The notes: generated from the sequence alone by a model not told the origin. 64,000 bases of DNA from OLB7 sp966250335 (GCA_966250335.1 CBINGZ010000021.1:1-64000); one strand, 5' to 3'; numbered from the stretch's first letter, positions 1 through 9,031 are shown. Numbers and translations: made by a program.

Positions 1-78
1 AATGCCGGCTCTCGCTCGGCGGGGTCGCCAGAAGGATGCGGCTGATTCTATCGCATTGACGACGACAGGTATCGGGAA

Positions 79-115
79 GGGAAGAGGCGATCACGGTCGC
101 CTCTTCCCATTTCTA
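79..115. terminator. bidirectional hairpin terminator
   Basis: A 12-bp perfect stem (79-90 with 97-108, 6-base loop) is followed by a short T-rich stretch on the plus strand. It sits just past the stop of the minus-strand gene at 126-569 and would also end any gene entering from the left edge. Bases 1-78 may be the tail of such a gene, but no frame there can be supported. Confidence 0.7.
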
Positions 116-125
116 TCGCACTCTG

Positions 126-569
126 TTATTTGCCCTCCTCATCGGCCCATGTTGCCTCATCCTCCTCGTCCTCATCGTCCAGCAGTTCGCAGTCGACCTC
201 GAAATACATATCGATCTCCATCCCCGCGATGAACTCCATTGCCGCCGTGTAACGATGGGAGTGCTCCTCCTCTTCGTCGTTGTAGAGATCGAGGCTGGTG
301 TTCTCCTGAAGGTGGACGCTGGTCGATGTGATTCTGTACCCGTCGATGCCGTCGATCTTCACGTTGAAGTGGCGGCAGGCGGCGACGAACTCGAGCGCGT
401 CGGCGCGGCTCAGCAGCCATACCTCCGGACGCCGGACGTAGCGGTCGGCGAACATGATCGCCGCCTGGTTCGAGAGCACGATCGGCTCAAGGTCGTAGGT
501 CCGGGTCGTTGTCGCCGTTGAAGCTTCCTCCTCCTTCTTCTGGAAGAGGCTTATCAGCCAGTTGATCAT
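126..569 (-). CDS. small acidic protein of unknown function
   Basis: A 147-residue protein that I do not recognise. It starts with a short hydrophobic stretch (MINWLISLFQKK), continues with a mixed alpha/beta-looking core, and ends in a very acidic tail rich in D and E (about residues 125-147). There is no signal peptide cleavage site and no clear catalytic motif. It is likely cytoplasmic, possibly membrane-associated through the N-terminus. An AGGA-like ribosome site lies about 7 bases before the ATG at 569. It is a single gene bounded by the hairpin at 79-108. Codon use matches the neighbours, so it is probably a real gene and not a mirror ORF. Confidence 0.75.
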   Translation of the reverse strand: MINWLISLFQKKEEEASTATTTRTYDLEPIVLSNQAAIMFADRYVRRPEVWLLSRADALEFVAACRHFNVKIDGIDGYRITSTSVHLQENTSLDLYNDEEEEHSHRYTAAMEFIAGMEIDMYFEVDCELLDDEDEEDEATWADEEGK

Positions 570-912
570 GGACGTATCCTGTATGGGTTGAATGTCGATA
601 TAATGACCGGGTTCGGACGAATCGGGCGAGCCGGGGTTCCGTTCCGAATATACGGCGTGTCGTGGCGATCCGCGCCGTGACGATCCCGAATAAACCGCGC
701 CGCGCCCGGCCGCCGGGAGATGTATGAAAAGATGGTGATGGAGTCAATATGGAGACATGAAGGATCTATGGACTCCACCGTTTCCCATGGTAAGTTGTCC
801 CCCGCAGGAAACCGGGGTCAGGCGCAGGAATTTCATGCGCCCGACATCCCGATCTCTACATTCCCTGCCCCCAGAATGTATTCCGCTTCAGATATCTACA
901 GGCAGGGATACC
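570..912. other. divergent intergenic region
   Basis: About 340 bases between the divergent genes at 569 and 913. The downstream reading frame stays open back to 757, but that stretch has codon use unlike the gene. Both promoters should lie here; I could not identify convincing -35/-10 or Bacteroidota-type -33/-7 boxes. Confidence 0.4.
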
Positions 913-2586
913 ATGTCCGGAATTCAGGTTCAGAACAGGCGGCGCGCCGTCAACGTCGTCTGCACACAGACGACGACGCTTCAGCTTCTGCGGAGCGGGT
1001 GGAACGCGTTTCATTCGGATGCAAGGAGCGCGCTGCAGCTCGGCTCGAAGGCGCTCAGGATGGCGGGGGAGGCGCGCGACACCTCCTCGATGTCGAGAAG
1101 TCTGCTGCTGGTGGGGAAGTGCGAGGAGAGGCTGGGGAGATACGAACGGGCGCTGGAACAGTACAGACGCGCCTCGGCGCTCGGGTACGAGGCCGCCGAG
1201 CCGAGGATTCTGGCGCATGCGCAGCTCGGCATCGCCGACACCTACAACAATATCGGGGCAAGCCCGAGTGCAATGGAACCGCTGGGACTGGCGCTCGATC
1301 TGGCCGTGGAAGGAGGGTTGCGCGACCTTGAAGGGCTGGCGCACAACTCGATGGGGATCACCTACAAGACCTTGTGCAACTACGTGATCGCCGTCGAACA
1401 TTATATGCGCGCCGAGGACATTTTCGAGGATCTGGGGGAGAACGGGCTGCGGGCCTGCGCCGTCAACAATATCGGAAGCGTCCATTACAAGCTCGGCAAC
1501 ATGCATGTTGCCCAGGAACATTATCTCCGCTGCAAGAAGCTTCTGGAGCCGGAGCTCGATCGCCGCGATATCGATTTCGACATCACCGTCAGCCTGAACC
1601 TTGGAGCCACACAGTTGTTGCTGGGGGATGAAACCGCCGCTCTCGCCACCTTCCGCGAAGCGCTGGGACTCAGCCGGCATATTCGTTCCCGCGTCCAGGA
1701 GTCGCGCGTTCTGGGGCATCTCGGCGCACTCTTCAGAGAGTGCAACCAGCCCGAGAAGGCGTACAGATATCTCTACAAATCGCTTGAACAGGCAGTGAAG
1801 ATCGGCGGGCCCGATCAGTGGGAGATCGTCGGCGAACTCGGATATACCCATCTGAAAATGGGGAGACCCGAGGCTGCGATCGTCTGCATCAGCGACATGC
1901 TGAACGCCGCCAGAATATACCGGGACCGGAAGCTGGAGTTCGAGGCGCACGGCATCCTGGCACGATGCTATGAGGATATGAAGGACCCCTGGAGATCGCT
2001 CGAACATTACAAGCTCTATTCCTCGATCAAGGAAGAGATCGCCGGGATGAAGCAGCAGCAGGCGATCATGCAGCTGCAGATGCACGCGGAATTGAAACGG
2101 GTGGAGCATGAACGGGAACGGCTCCGTCTCAACACTGCGCGGCTTGAACAGGAGGTGGAGCATAAATCGCAGGAACTCGCCTCCATGGCGATGCATCTGG
2201 TGGAGAAGAATCAGTTCCTCGGTTCGCTGAAACGGGAGATGACGGAGGCCGCCCGCACCGTCGGCGAGACGGCCCGGCCGGCGCTGGCGCGGATGGTGCG
2301 CGAGGTGGATGTCAAGGTCAACGACAGGGGAACATGGAGCACGTTCGAGGAGCAGTTCAAGAAGGTGCATCATGAATTTCTGGGAAATCTCTCCGCAAGA
2401 TATCCCGAGCTGACGCGGATGGAACTGAAGATCGCCGCGCTGCTGAAACTGAATATGTCGACGAAGGAAATCGCCGATCTTCTTTCTCTTTCCGAACGGA
2501 ATATCCGTAACCATCGCTACCGGCTTCGGAAAAAGCTGGGTCTTGCGGAACAGGTCAATCTGACGACGTTTCTTGCCTCGTTGTGA
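913..2586 (+). CDS. TPR protein with C-terminal LuxR-type HTH (regulator)
   Basis: A 557-residue cytoplasmic regulator. Residues about 30-330 are consecutive TPR-like helical pairs (for example LGKCEERLGRYERALEQY and NNIGSVHYKLGNMHVAQEHY). Residues about 370-460 form a charged coiled coil. The last ~55 residues are a LuxR/GerE-like helix-turn-helix (MSTKEIADLLSLSERNIRNH). This TPR-coiled coil-HTH arrangement is common in Bacteroidota regulators that sense an unknown ligand or protein through the TPRs. I chose the ATG at 913, which has a GGCAGGG site upstream and begins normal codon use; the frame remains open back to 757. A truncated relative lies at 28707. No partner kinase is adjacent, so the input signal is unknown. 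Confidence 0.85.
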   Translation: MSGIQVQNRRRAVNVVCTQTTTLQLLRSGWNAFHSDARSALQLGSKALRMAGEARDTSSMSRSLLLVGKCEERLGRYERALEQYRRASALGYEAAEPRILAHAQLGIADTYNNIGASPSAMEPLGLALDLAVEGGLRDLEGLAHNSMGITYKTLCNYVIAVEHYMRAEDIFEDLGENGLRACAVNNIGSVHYKLGNMHVAQEHYLRCKKLLEPELDRRDIDFDITVSLNLGATQLLLGDETAALATFREALGLSRHIRSRVQESRVLGHLGALFRECNQPEKAYRYLYKSLEQAVKIGGPDQWEIVGELGYTHLKMGRPEAAIVCISDMLNAARIYRDRKLEFEAHGILARCYEDMKDPWRSLEHYKLYSSIKEEIAGMKQQQAIMQLQMHAELKRVEHERERLRLNTARLEQEVEHKSQELASMAMHLVEKNQFLGSLKREMTEAARTVGETARPALARMVREVDVKVNDRGTWSTFEEQFKKVHHEFLGNLSARYPELTRMELKIAALLKLNMSTKEIADLLSLSERNIRNHRYRLRKKLGLAEQVNLTTFLASL

Positions 2587-2740
2587 TGTGCCGATCTTCG
2601 ATGTCGATACATATATATCGTAGTATTTGCATCAGGTCCGATAATTACGCCGTTTGGAGTCATCATGGAGTCGTAATTTCGCAACGACTCCGCGTTAAGT
2701 TGCCACCGCCCATTCATAACCGATCAACCAGTACGCAGAA

Positions 2741-2766
2741 CACGGAACCGCGCCCGCGGTTCCGTG
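2741..2766 (+). terminator. hairpin after the TPR/HTH gene
   Basis: An 11-bp perfect stem (2741-2751 with 2756-2766) with a 4-base loop, without a T-run. A second smaller hairpin (2667-2674 with 2684-2691) lies upstream. Both sit in the 365-base gap after the TPR regulator and probably help end its transcript. Confidence 0.45.
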
Positions 2767-2811
2767 AAGATGCCGGTGAACAATGACGCGCGGTGACCCC
2801 CGCACGCGCCT

Positions 2812-2909
2812 CACCGGTCCTCTCCCTCGGGCCGTATCCCGACAACGCGACCGAACGGAACGGGTGGAATTGCTCGCGATTCAACCCCGACGGGAGAGGA
2901 CCATGGTGA
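2812..2909 (+). promoter_or_regulatory. long leader hairpin before the surface-protein gene
   Basis: GGTCCTCTCCC at 2816-2826 is the exact reverse complement of GGGAGAGGACC at 2892-2902. Flanking CACC (2812-2815) and GGTG (2905-2908) extend the pairing after a 2-base bulge. In RNA this would be a large stem enclosing about 65 bases and burying a strong Shine-Dalgarno-like GGGAGAGGA. An ATG follows at 2903 but is out of frame with the downstream gene. Its role is inferred: a translation- or stability-controlling leader. Confidence 0.45.
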
Positions 2910-2951
2910 GGTTCCCCATTCATATTCATGTTCCAAATGCACGGAAATTCT

Positions 2952-5900
2952 ATGCGACATCTGTACCGTATGGTGCTCACAATGATTATGCTGCTCGTAA
3001 CCACGGGCGACGTTGCGTGGGGTCAGCTCGAATATGTGATGACAGTAGGAAGCGGAAAAACCATCAGCCCGAAATCGACGACACGCCTTCATGCCCTGAG
3101 AATGGGAAACCGTCGGAACACGGCGGGCGAAACAGTCTCCATCGGACTGCCGTTCACCTTCAACTTCGACGGCGTCGGCTACACCAAGGTCTCCGTCAGC
3201 AACAACGGTCTTGTCGGTCTGGGGAACACCACGGTTACCAGCAGCAACAGCAACGATCTCGTCGGCGCAGCCGTTCCGATCCTGGCGCCCTTCTGGGACG
3301 CGTTGCGGCTGGGATCGCGGAATAACGCGGTCACATGGTACGGGGTATCGGGCTCGGCGCCCGACCAGATTTTCGTCGTCGCATACGAGGGATTGAATTT
3401 CAATACGAGCGGTAATTCACGATCGCAGGCGACATTCCAGGTGCGGCTGTACGAAGGTTCGAACAAGATCGAATTCTACTACGGCACCATGAGCAACAAC
3501 GGAAGTTCGACCAGCGCTTCGATCGGTCTGGCGGTTTCTCCCTCCAAATTCCTGAGCATCACGCCGAGCGGGTCGGCGGCAAGCATCAGCTATACCTCCG
3601 TCAACAACTACGTCGATCTGAACGGCAACGCCATCGACAGCGATGTGATGTATACGTTTCTCCCCTGCACCATCGGCATTACGGGAAACGTCGAGCAGGG
3701 GGGGACGAACAATATGCTGGATGGGGATAAGCTCCTTGCCGGCAGGAGCGCCGAACGCTACAGGCCGACGCCCTTCACGCCGTCGAACCTCACGTTCCAT
3801 GCAAGCTGCATATCGCGTACGTATACCATGACGATCTCCGGGCCGAGCGCGTCCGAATACCGGCTGCCGCAGCCGGGTGGAACGATACGCGCGGGAGAGA
3901 TCCTTACGCCGGTTATCGAATTCACGCCGACACAGCTCGGCGTCCGTCCCGCGACTCTGCTCGTTACCGACGACAATCACTTTTCGCGGTCGTTCAATCT
4001 TGCAGGGGAAGGAGGATCGCGCATTATCTGGAGCGGCAACGCGGCGCAGGGAGGACTCTCTTCCCCCAGGCATCTCGACACTCTTCTCGGCGCGATGCGG
4101 GTGAAGAGGCTCGGGACGGCCGAATATGCTCCGCTGAGCGTCGGCGTTCCGGTCAACCGGGACGCCCCGAGCGCGCAGATCACCTACACGGTCAACGATT
4201 TCTCGGGGCGCGGACAGTACTCGTTCCGTCATCCCGTCACCGGGAACGACGTCTCGACCTATACCACGACCGTGGCGCCGGGAGGGAACGACATTCCCGT
4301 CATCCGCTTCATGCCGACCGGCGTCGGCTACCAGCTTGCCCTGCTTACGGTCGTTGCGGACGGCGAGACCCGTTCCTTTTTCCTCAAGCCCTATTCCATA
4401 GCGCCGGGGGGCGAATTCTATCTCGGAACTGACGGAATGGGACCGGCGACCCAGGTGTTCCAGAAGGATTTCTCCTGCGCGGGAGAGGCTCTGGTCGGCT
4501 ACGATATCGACGTCAGGAATATCGGTGACGGAGATTTCAATATCCTCGGCGTGCGGGCGTTCCTCACCGACACCATGTACGGCCAGGGAATCCCCAGGTA
4601 TCCGCTGAAGCGGGATGCAAACGGACAACCGTTTCCCGTCGACGACTATTTCATCACGGAATATCCCGCCGTCGCTCCTTTCAGCGACAACGTCATCGTC
4701 TATCCCATGACCGTTCCCTACCTGACGCAGCGGAGGATGCGGCTCAACTTCGTGGCGCAGGAGCCGGGGAAGCGGTTCGCGCGTCTCTACATCTACACCA
4801 ACGGGAAGAATTTCGTCGACATCGATCCCTATGGAAACAGGGTGGAGGGGCTTGTCGCATTCGACATGTTCGGACGGGGACTGGGCGCCCGACCCGGGAG
4901 GAGCGTCGGAAGCGAGGCCCGGCCCCGGCCGCTTCTCTTCGAGAGGACGCTCATCGGAGACACGGCGTTTGCGACCACCTCCATCTGCAACACCGGGACG
5001 TGCGACATGCGGATCGGGCGGCGCGAGTTCAGGGTCGCAAGCGGCGACAATCGTGAGTTCATCATCGTCGATCCCTTCCCCGGGGTCATGATCGATCGGA
5101 ACGGCGCGAACGAGACCTGGGTGATTCCGCCCGACGGTTGCGGGACGTTCAGCGTCGCCTTCATCCCGACCCGCCACGGATCGCGCAGGGCCACCGTCAG
5201 GCTGCAGACCAACGATTCGGCCATGTTCACGCCGGGCTTCGCCGAGCGCGGGGCGTACTACCTCGATCTCTACGGCTACGGATCGGTGGGGCTGGATGCC
5301 TCGGAGGTCTCGTTCGGCGACCGCCTCATCAACGACCCGGGGGATGGATGGAAAAGGGAAACGGCGTATCTGCAGAGCACCACGCGGGAATATATCGTGA
5401 TCGATAGTCTCGCGATCGTCGGCCCCGATGCCGGCGAGTTCATGATGGACCCCGCAAACCCGTGGCCGGCCGTCCCCTTCCTGATCGATCCGGGGATGCA
5501 GATCGCGCTCGGCCTGCGCCACAGACCGGCCCCGGCATCGGGGCCCGGCGAGCGGAGGGCGCAACTCCTTCTGTTCACATCGTCCGGCGATACGGTTCGG
5601 GTGGATCTGCGTGCCTGGGCCGGAACCCGTACGCTGGCGGTCGGCCCGACCTCCCTTTTCGAGGATGTGACCACGACCGTGGGGAAACGTGTCAGACGTA
5701 CACTCTCGATCACCAACACCGGAACGATGCCGCTTCGTCTGGGGACGACGACGGTGGTCGGGACCGAGGCGCGGCACTATCTCCCCGGACCGCTCCCCAG
5801 ACTTGTGCTGAGTCCCGGCCAGACGGAATATCTGGAAGTGACCTACCTCCCGACCGACAAGGGGAAGTCGACCGGAAGGCTCGATGTGATGAGCGATGCG

Positions 5901-6239
5901 ACGAACGGCGTGCAGTCGGTCGTGCTTGGAGGAACCGCCGCCGCCGTCTCCTCCGCTCCCGGGACGACGGGGGCGGGTGCGGTGACCCTCGGCCCCGCGC
6001 AACCGAATCCGGCCAGGGCCGATGTGGAGCTGTCGTACACCCTGGCCGAATCGGGCGACGTCGATCTGAGACTCTATGACGAAACCGGAAGGGAATGCGC
6101 CGTGCTTGAACGGGGACCTCGAGGGGCGGGATTCCATTCCGTGAGATTCCGCACCGATGCGCTACCGGGCGGAGCCTACCGTTACGTTCTCAGCGCCGGG
6201 GGGGTGATCCTGACCGGCTCCATGACCGTGGTGCGCTGA
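2952..6239 (+). CDS. T9SS-exported surface protein with anchor-type Ig (ASH/choice-of-anchor D) repeats
   Basis: A 1095-residue exported protein. It has a signal peptide (cleavage after about VAWGQ), then a beta-rich domain with the NNGLVGLGN and FYYGTMSNNG signatures seen near the start of many surface proteins. Several choice-of-anchor D/ASH-like Ig modules follow, recognisable from spacings such as FTPTQLGVRPATLLVTDD, FIPTRHGSRRATVRLQTND and YLPTDKGKSTGRLDVMSD. The end is a T9SS sorting domain starting LGPAQPNPARADV and ending VVR. It should be secreted by T9SS and anchored or released. I used the ATG at 2952, which gives a compact signal peptide; 2928 is possible. Any ligand is unknown; it is structural or adhesive by architecture. 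Confidence 0.85.
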   Translation: MRHLYRMVLTMIMLLVTTGDVAWGQLEYVMTVGSGKTISPKSTTRLHALRMGNRRNTAGETVSIGLPFTFNFDGVGYTKVSVSNNGLVGLGNTTVTSSNSNDLVGAAVPILAPFWDALRLGSRNNAVTWYGVSGSAPDQIFVVAYEGLNFNTSGNSRSQATFQVRLYEGSNKIEFYYGTMSNNGSSTSASIGLAVSPSKFLSITPSGSAASISYTSVNNYVDLNGNAIDSDVMYTFLPCTIGITGNVEQGGTNNMLDGDKLLAGRSAERYRPTPFTPSNLTFHASCISRTYTMTISGPSASEYRLPQPGGTIRAGEILTPVIEFTPTQLGVRPATLLVTDDNHFSRSFNLAGEGGSRIIWSGNAAQGGLSSPRHLDTLLGAMRVKRLGTAEYAPLSVGVPVNRDAPSAQITYTVNDFSGRGQYSFRHPVTGNDVSTYTTTVAPGGNDIPVIRFMPTGVGYQLALLTVVADGETRSFFLKPYSIAPGGEFYLGTDGMGPATQVFQKDFSCAGEALVGYDIDVRNIGDGDFNILGVRAFLTDTMYGQGIPRYPLKRDANGQPFPVDDYFITEYPAVAPFSDNVIVYPMTVPYLTQRRMRLNFVAQEPGKRFARLYIYTNGKNFVDIDPYGNRVEGLVAFDMFGRGLGARPGRSVGSEARPRPLLFERTLIGDTAFATTSICNTGTCDMRIGRREFRVASGDNREFIIVDPFPGVMIDRNGANETWVIPPDGCGTFSVAFIPTRHGSRRATVRLQTNDSAMFTPGFAERGAYYLDLYGYGSVGLDASEVSFGDRLINDPGDGWKRETAYLQSTTREYIVIDSLAIVGPDAGEFMMDPANPWPAVPFLIDPGMQIALGLRHRPAPASGPGERRAQLLLFTSSGDTVRVDLRAWAGTRTLAVGPTSLFEDVTTTVGKRVRRTLSITNTGTMPLRLGTTTVVGTEARHYLPGPLPRLVLSPGQTEYLEVTYLPTDKGKSTGRLDVMSDATNGVQSVVLGGTAAAVSSAPGTTGAGAVTLGPAQPNPARADVELSYTLAESGDVDLRLYDETGRECAVLERGPRGAGFHSVRFRTDALPGGAYRYVLSAGGVILTGSMTVVR

Positions 6240-6272
6240 CGGTCCCCCACGGTTTCGAACGACGTCCGCGGG

Positions 6273-6304
6273 AAGGGGCGCTCCGGCCGGGGGCGCCCTT
6301 TCGC
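6273..6304 (+). terminator. hairpin terminator, one bulge
   Basis: AAGGG-G-CGC (6273-6281) pairs with GCGCCCTT (6293-6300) with one bulged G. It lies 30 bases after the stop of the large surface-protein gene and is followed by TCGCCG, a weak tail. Confidence 0.5.
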
Positions 6305-6428
6305 CGTTGCCTCCGGTCGTTTGCATCTATCTCTTCTGTGAGCGAAGTTCAGCCTCATGCGGGTGTGCTCCGGCAAAGGGGGCATCCGCGCCGTCAGGCG
6401 CAACAACATTATGGAGCGATAGAAGACG

Positions 6429-6983
6429 ATGGAAGAGTTCAACGGATCGACCGAAGGGGAGGCAGCCGCGGCGGAGAAGAGGACCCGGCCGATCGATGGA
6501 GGGGTGCGTATCGGGCACGTTCATCTCAAGGTGGCCGATATCGAGCGGGCGCTCGGTTTCTACTGCGGGGTGCTCGGGTTCGGTCTCGTGCAGCGGTACG
6601 GGACGCAGGCTGCGTTCGTGGCGGCCGGAGACTATCATCATCATATCGGATTGAACACCTGGGAGAGCAGGGGAGGATCGCCCCCTCCGCCGGGAACGAC
6701 GGGACTTTATCACGTCGCGATCCTCTATCCCACCCGCGCCGCGCTCGCCGACGCTCTGCACCGCCTCGTCAGGGCCGGCATCGAGCTCGACGGCGCCGCC
6801 GATCACGGGGTGAGCGAGGCGCTCTACCTGCGTGACCCCGACGACAACGGCGTCGAGCTCTACTGGGACCGTCCGGAGGAATTCTGGCCCCGCACCCCCG
6901 ACGGCCGGATCGAGATGTACTCCCGTCGACTCGATCTCAGAGATCTTATGAACGCCGCCCGAGATCCCGAAAACGGCGAATAA
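6429..6983 (+). CDS. VOC-superfamily protein, catechol 2,3-dioxygenase-like
   Basis: A 184-residue protein of the glyoxalase/extradiol dioxygenase (VOC) fold. The two-beta-alpha-beta modules are clear: GHVHLKVADIERALGFYCGV opens the first and GLYHVAILYPTRAALADAL the second. Candidate metal ligands are His in GHVHLKV, His in YHVAILYP and Glu in NGVELYWDRP, the usual H/H/E triad. The length and the C-terminal ELYWDRPEEFW block resemble CatE/YfiE-type proteins rather than glyoxalase I. The substrate cannot be read from sequence, and no aromatic-degradation genes are nearby. It is probably a stand-alone cytoplasmic enzyme. Confidence 0.85.
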   Translation: MEEFNGSTEGEAAAAEKRTRPIDGGVRIGHVHLKVADIERALGFYCGVLGFGLVQRYGTQAAFVAAGDYHHHIGLNTWESRGGSPPPPGTTGLYHVAILYPTRAALADALHRLVRAGIELDGAADHGVSEALYLRDPDDNGVELYWDRPEEFWPRTPDGRIEMYSRRLDLRDLMNAARDPENGE

Positions 6984-7033
6984 TGCCCGAAACGGGCGTT
7001 TCTACAATTCGTAAGATGTTTACGGCAGAATAA

Positions 7034-7060
7034 TTGTTGAAACGAATAACGTTCAAACAA
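7034..7060. promoter_or_regulatory. imperfect AT-rich dyad upstream of the YceI gene
   Basis: TTGTTGAAACG (7034-7044) and CGTTCAAACAA (7050-7060) match as inverted halves at 9 of 11 positions around AATAA. It sits about 85 bases before the YceI start, in an AT-rich patch that is otherwise promoter-like. The pattern resembles MarR/HxlR-type operators, which often control yceI genes. The assignment is inferred. Confidence 0.35.
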
Positions 7061-7143
7061 TAGTTGTTGAGTCGGATTCGTCATTGGTTCAGTGACAGAG
7101 GACTGCAGAGAGCAACATCCATTCAACACAAAGAGGATAGACC

Positions 7144-7710
7144 ATGTCGTGGACCATTGATCAGACGCATTCGCGCATCGACTTCTCCGTCAGGCATATG
7201 ATGATCTCGAACGTTCGCGGGCATTTCGGCGACTTCGAGGGGACGATCGAGCTCGACGATACGAATCGGACGGTGACCTCCGTCGACGTCCGTATCAAGG
7301 CTGAGAGCATTCATACGGGGAACGCCCAGCGCGACGAGCATCTCCGCTCGGCCGACTTCTTCGACGCGGCCGCTCATCCCTATCTCACGTTCAAGGGAAC
7401 GAACGTGGAGAACCTCGGGGAGGGGAAGCTCAGAATCACCGGCGACCTCACGATTCACGGAGTCACCGTCCCGACGGTGCTCGACGCCGAGTTCGCAGGA
7501 GTCGCGAAGAGCCCCTGGGGAACGGTGAGCGCCGGGTTCAGTGCCCACACGAAGATCAACAGGGGAGATTTCGGGCTGAACTGGAATCAGGTCCTTGAAG
7601 CCGGAGGCATTCTTGTCGGAGAGGAGATCAAGATCTCGATCGAGGTGGAACTGTTGAAGAACGAAGTAAGCGAAACGGAGAGAGAGGCTGAAGAGGAGGT
7701 CGCGGTCTGA
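7144..7710 (+). CDS. YceI-family lipid-binding protein
   Basis: A 188-residue YceI-like protein with a lipocalin-type barrel that binds a polyprenyl-like amphiphile in characterised relatives. Family hallmarks are W-x-I-D-x-x-H-S near the start (SWTIDQTHSRIDFSVRHMM), the HLRSADFFDAAAHPYLTFK block, and GDLTIHGVT followed by the INRGDFGLNW block. Many relatives carry a signal peptide; this one does not, so it is predicted cytoplasmic. The C-terminal extension is rich in E. A good site (AAAGAGGA) precedes the ATG. It is a single gene flanked by an upstream dyad and a strong downstream terminator, which suggests its own regulation. Confidence 0.93.
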   Translation: MSWTIDQTHSRIDFSVRHMMISNVRGHFGDFEGTIELDDTNRTVTSVDVRIKAESIHTGNAQRDEHLRSADFFDAAAHPYLTFKGTNVENLGEGKLRITGDLTIHGVTVPTVLDAEFAGVAKSPWGTVSAGFSAHTKINRGDFGLNWNQVLEAGGILVGEEIKISIEVELLKNEVSETEREAEEEVAV

Positions 7711-7773
7711 TAGATCGCCGATATAAGCAGTGCTAGATATAGAGATAGCGAGAAGTAGAGAGAGGAGCGGATA

Positions 7774-7806
7774 CGCCCGGCAGCGATGCCGGGCGTTCCT
7801 TTTTCC
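7774..7806 (+). terminator. strong rho-independent terminator
   Basis: A 9-bp GC-rich stem (7774-7782 with 7787-7795), loop GCGA, followed by TTCCTTTTTCC. It ends the YceI transcript. Confidence 0.9.
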
Positions 7807-7887
7807 GATATTTTTTCCACAAACGACCGGTGAAACTGCTCCGACCCCGATCTTCGCCCTCTCCTTCGTCTACGGCGTCTCGCCCGG

Positions 7888-8046
7888 CTACCGGGGGCTC
7901 TGCACGAAAGATGTCGCGTTCACGGTCGAGTACGCCGCGTCGATCCCCGTCATGAGCTCGCGCGGGACAAGGGGGCCGTCGGAGATGAGAACCTTCGCCC
8001 CGGTGACCGGTTCCCACATGCGGGAGGCGGCGTGACCACAGGGCCT
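7888..8046 (-). other. in-frame open stretch after the exonuclease III stop
   Basis: On the minus strand, after the TAG that ends the exonuclease III gene, the same frame stays open for 52 more codons before another TAG. The codon use looks like real coding DNA (for example MWEPVTGAKVLISDGPLVPR). It could be readthrough, the scrap of another gene, or chance. I do not recognise it. Confidence 0.25.
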
Positions 8047-8799
8047 CTAGTCGATCTCGATCCCGACGGGGCAGTGGTCGGAGCCCATGACGTCGGGGAG
8101 GATGAAGGCCTTCCGCAGGCGCGGAGCGAGCGATCCCGAGACCAGCACGTAATCGATCCGCCACCCCACGTTACGGGCGCGACAGTTGCCGATCTGGCTC
8201 CACCATGAGTAATGTCCTCCTCCTTTCTCACCTTCGCGGAAGGTGTCCACGAACCCCGCCTCCACAAGATTGTCGAATCCTCTCCGTTCCTCCGGCGTGA
8301 AGCCGTGGTGCTTGACGTTGGTTTTGGGATGGGTCAGATCGATCTCCCTGTGCGCCACGTTCAGATCCCCGCAGAAGATGACCGGCTTCCTCAGCTCCAG
8401 CCCGCGCAGGTAGGCGAGGAAGTCGACGTCCCATTCGTCGCAGCGGTAGGGGAGTCGTGAGAGGTCCCCCTTGGAGTTCGGGACGTAGACGTTCACGATG
8501 TAATAATCGGGAAGCTCCGCGGTCAGGACACGTCCCTCCATGTCGTGCTTTTCGCTGCCGATCCCCTCGGTGATCGAGAGAGGTTCCCTCCGCGTGAAGA
8601 TCGCCGTCCCGGAGTATCCCTTCCTCTGCGCATGGCTCCAGTGGCTCGTGTAGCCGGGAAGCCCGCACGCAATCGGCTCGTGAGACGATTTTGTTTCCTG
8701 AACGCAGAGAACGTCCGGGCCGTGCGCCTCGACGAAATCGGTGAACCCCTTCTTGAGCACGGCACGGAGCCCGTTGACGTTCCAGGAGATCAGTTTCAT
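8047..8799 (-). CDS. xth: exodeoxyribonuclease III (AP endonuclease)
   Basis: A 250-residue Mg-dependent DNA repair nuclease of the ExoIII/APE1 family. It acts on abasic sites and 3' blocks in base excision repair in the cytoplasm. All motif blocks are present: KLISWNVNGLRA at the N-terminus, the metal-binding Glu in CVQETKSS, GYSGTAIFTR, the catalytic core CGDLNVAHREIDLTHP, WRIDYVLVS, and the terminal GSDHCPVGIEID with the catalytic Asp-His pair. Length is normal for the short ExoA-type subfamily. The start at 8799 is fixed by the conserved first beta strand. It is transcribed alone, divergent from the methyltransferase at 9032. Confidence 0.97.
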   Translation of the reverse strand: MKLISWNVNGLRAVLKKGFTDFVEAHGPDVLCVQETKSSHEPIACGLPGYTSHWSHAQRKGYSGTAIFTRREPLSITEGIGSEKHDMEGRVLTAELPDYYIVNVYVPNSKGDLSRLPYRCDEWDVDFLAYLRGLELRKPVIFCGDLNVAHREIDLTHPKTNVKHHGFTPEERRGFDNLVEAGFVDTFREGEKGGGHYSWWSQIGNCRARNVGWRIDYVLVSGSLAPRLRKAFILPDVMGSDHCPVGIEID

Positions 8800-9031
8800 G
8801 GGAGAGATTGCGGTTGAGAAGATATCGATGAAGAGGTCGGGAACGACCGTCTGCGGGAGCGCGGCCGGGGCAAAGATAGCGAACCGGCCCGATCCTCTCC
8901 CGAGGCCATTCCCCCGGACCGATGTAAAGATCCGATGACGCCGCGCGCTCCCCGGAGCGTATCTTTGCGCTTCCAGGGGTTCTCATCTCACAGCCGATCG
9001 GTGAACCCCGCCTACGACAACAGATCGACAG

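Noticed and set aside
2..232. 76-codon frame at the left edge
   Set aside because: Runs through a terminator hairpin and into the antisense of the 126-569 gene; Pro/Arg-rich with no coding signature.
856..2514. 552-codon minus-strand frame opposite the TPR regulator
   Set aside because: Mirror of a real gene; no domain content, and TPR and HTH motifs are clear on the plus strand.
3417..6137. 906-codon open frame on the minus strand opposite the large surface-protein gene
   Set aside because: GC-rich third positions keep the opposite strand open. Its translation is Arg/Pro/His-rich with no motifs, while the plus strand has signal, repeats and sorting domain.
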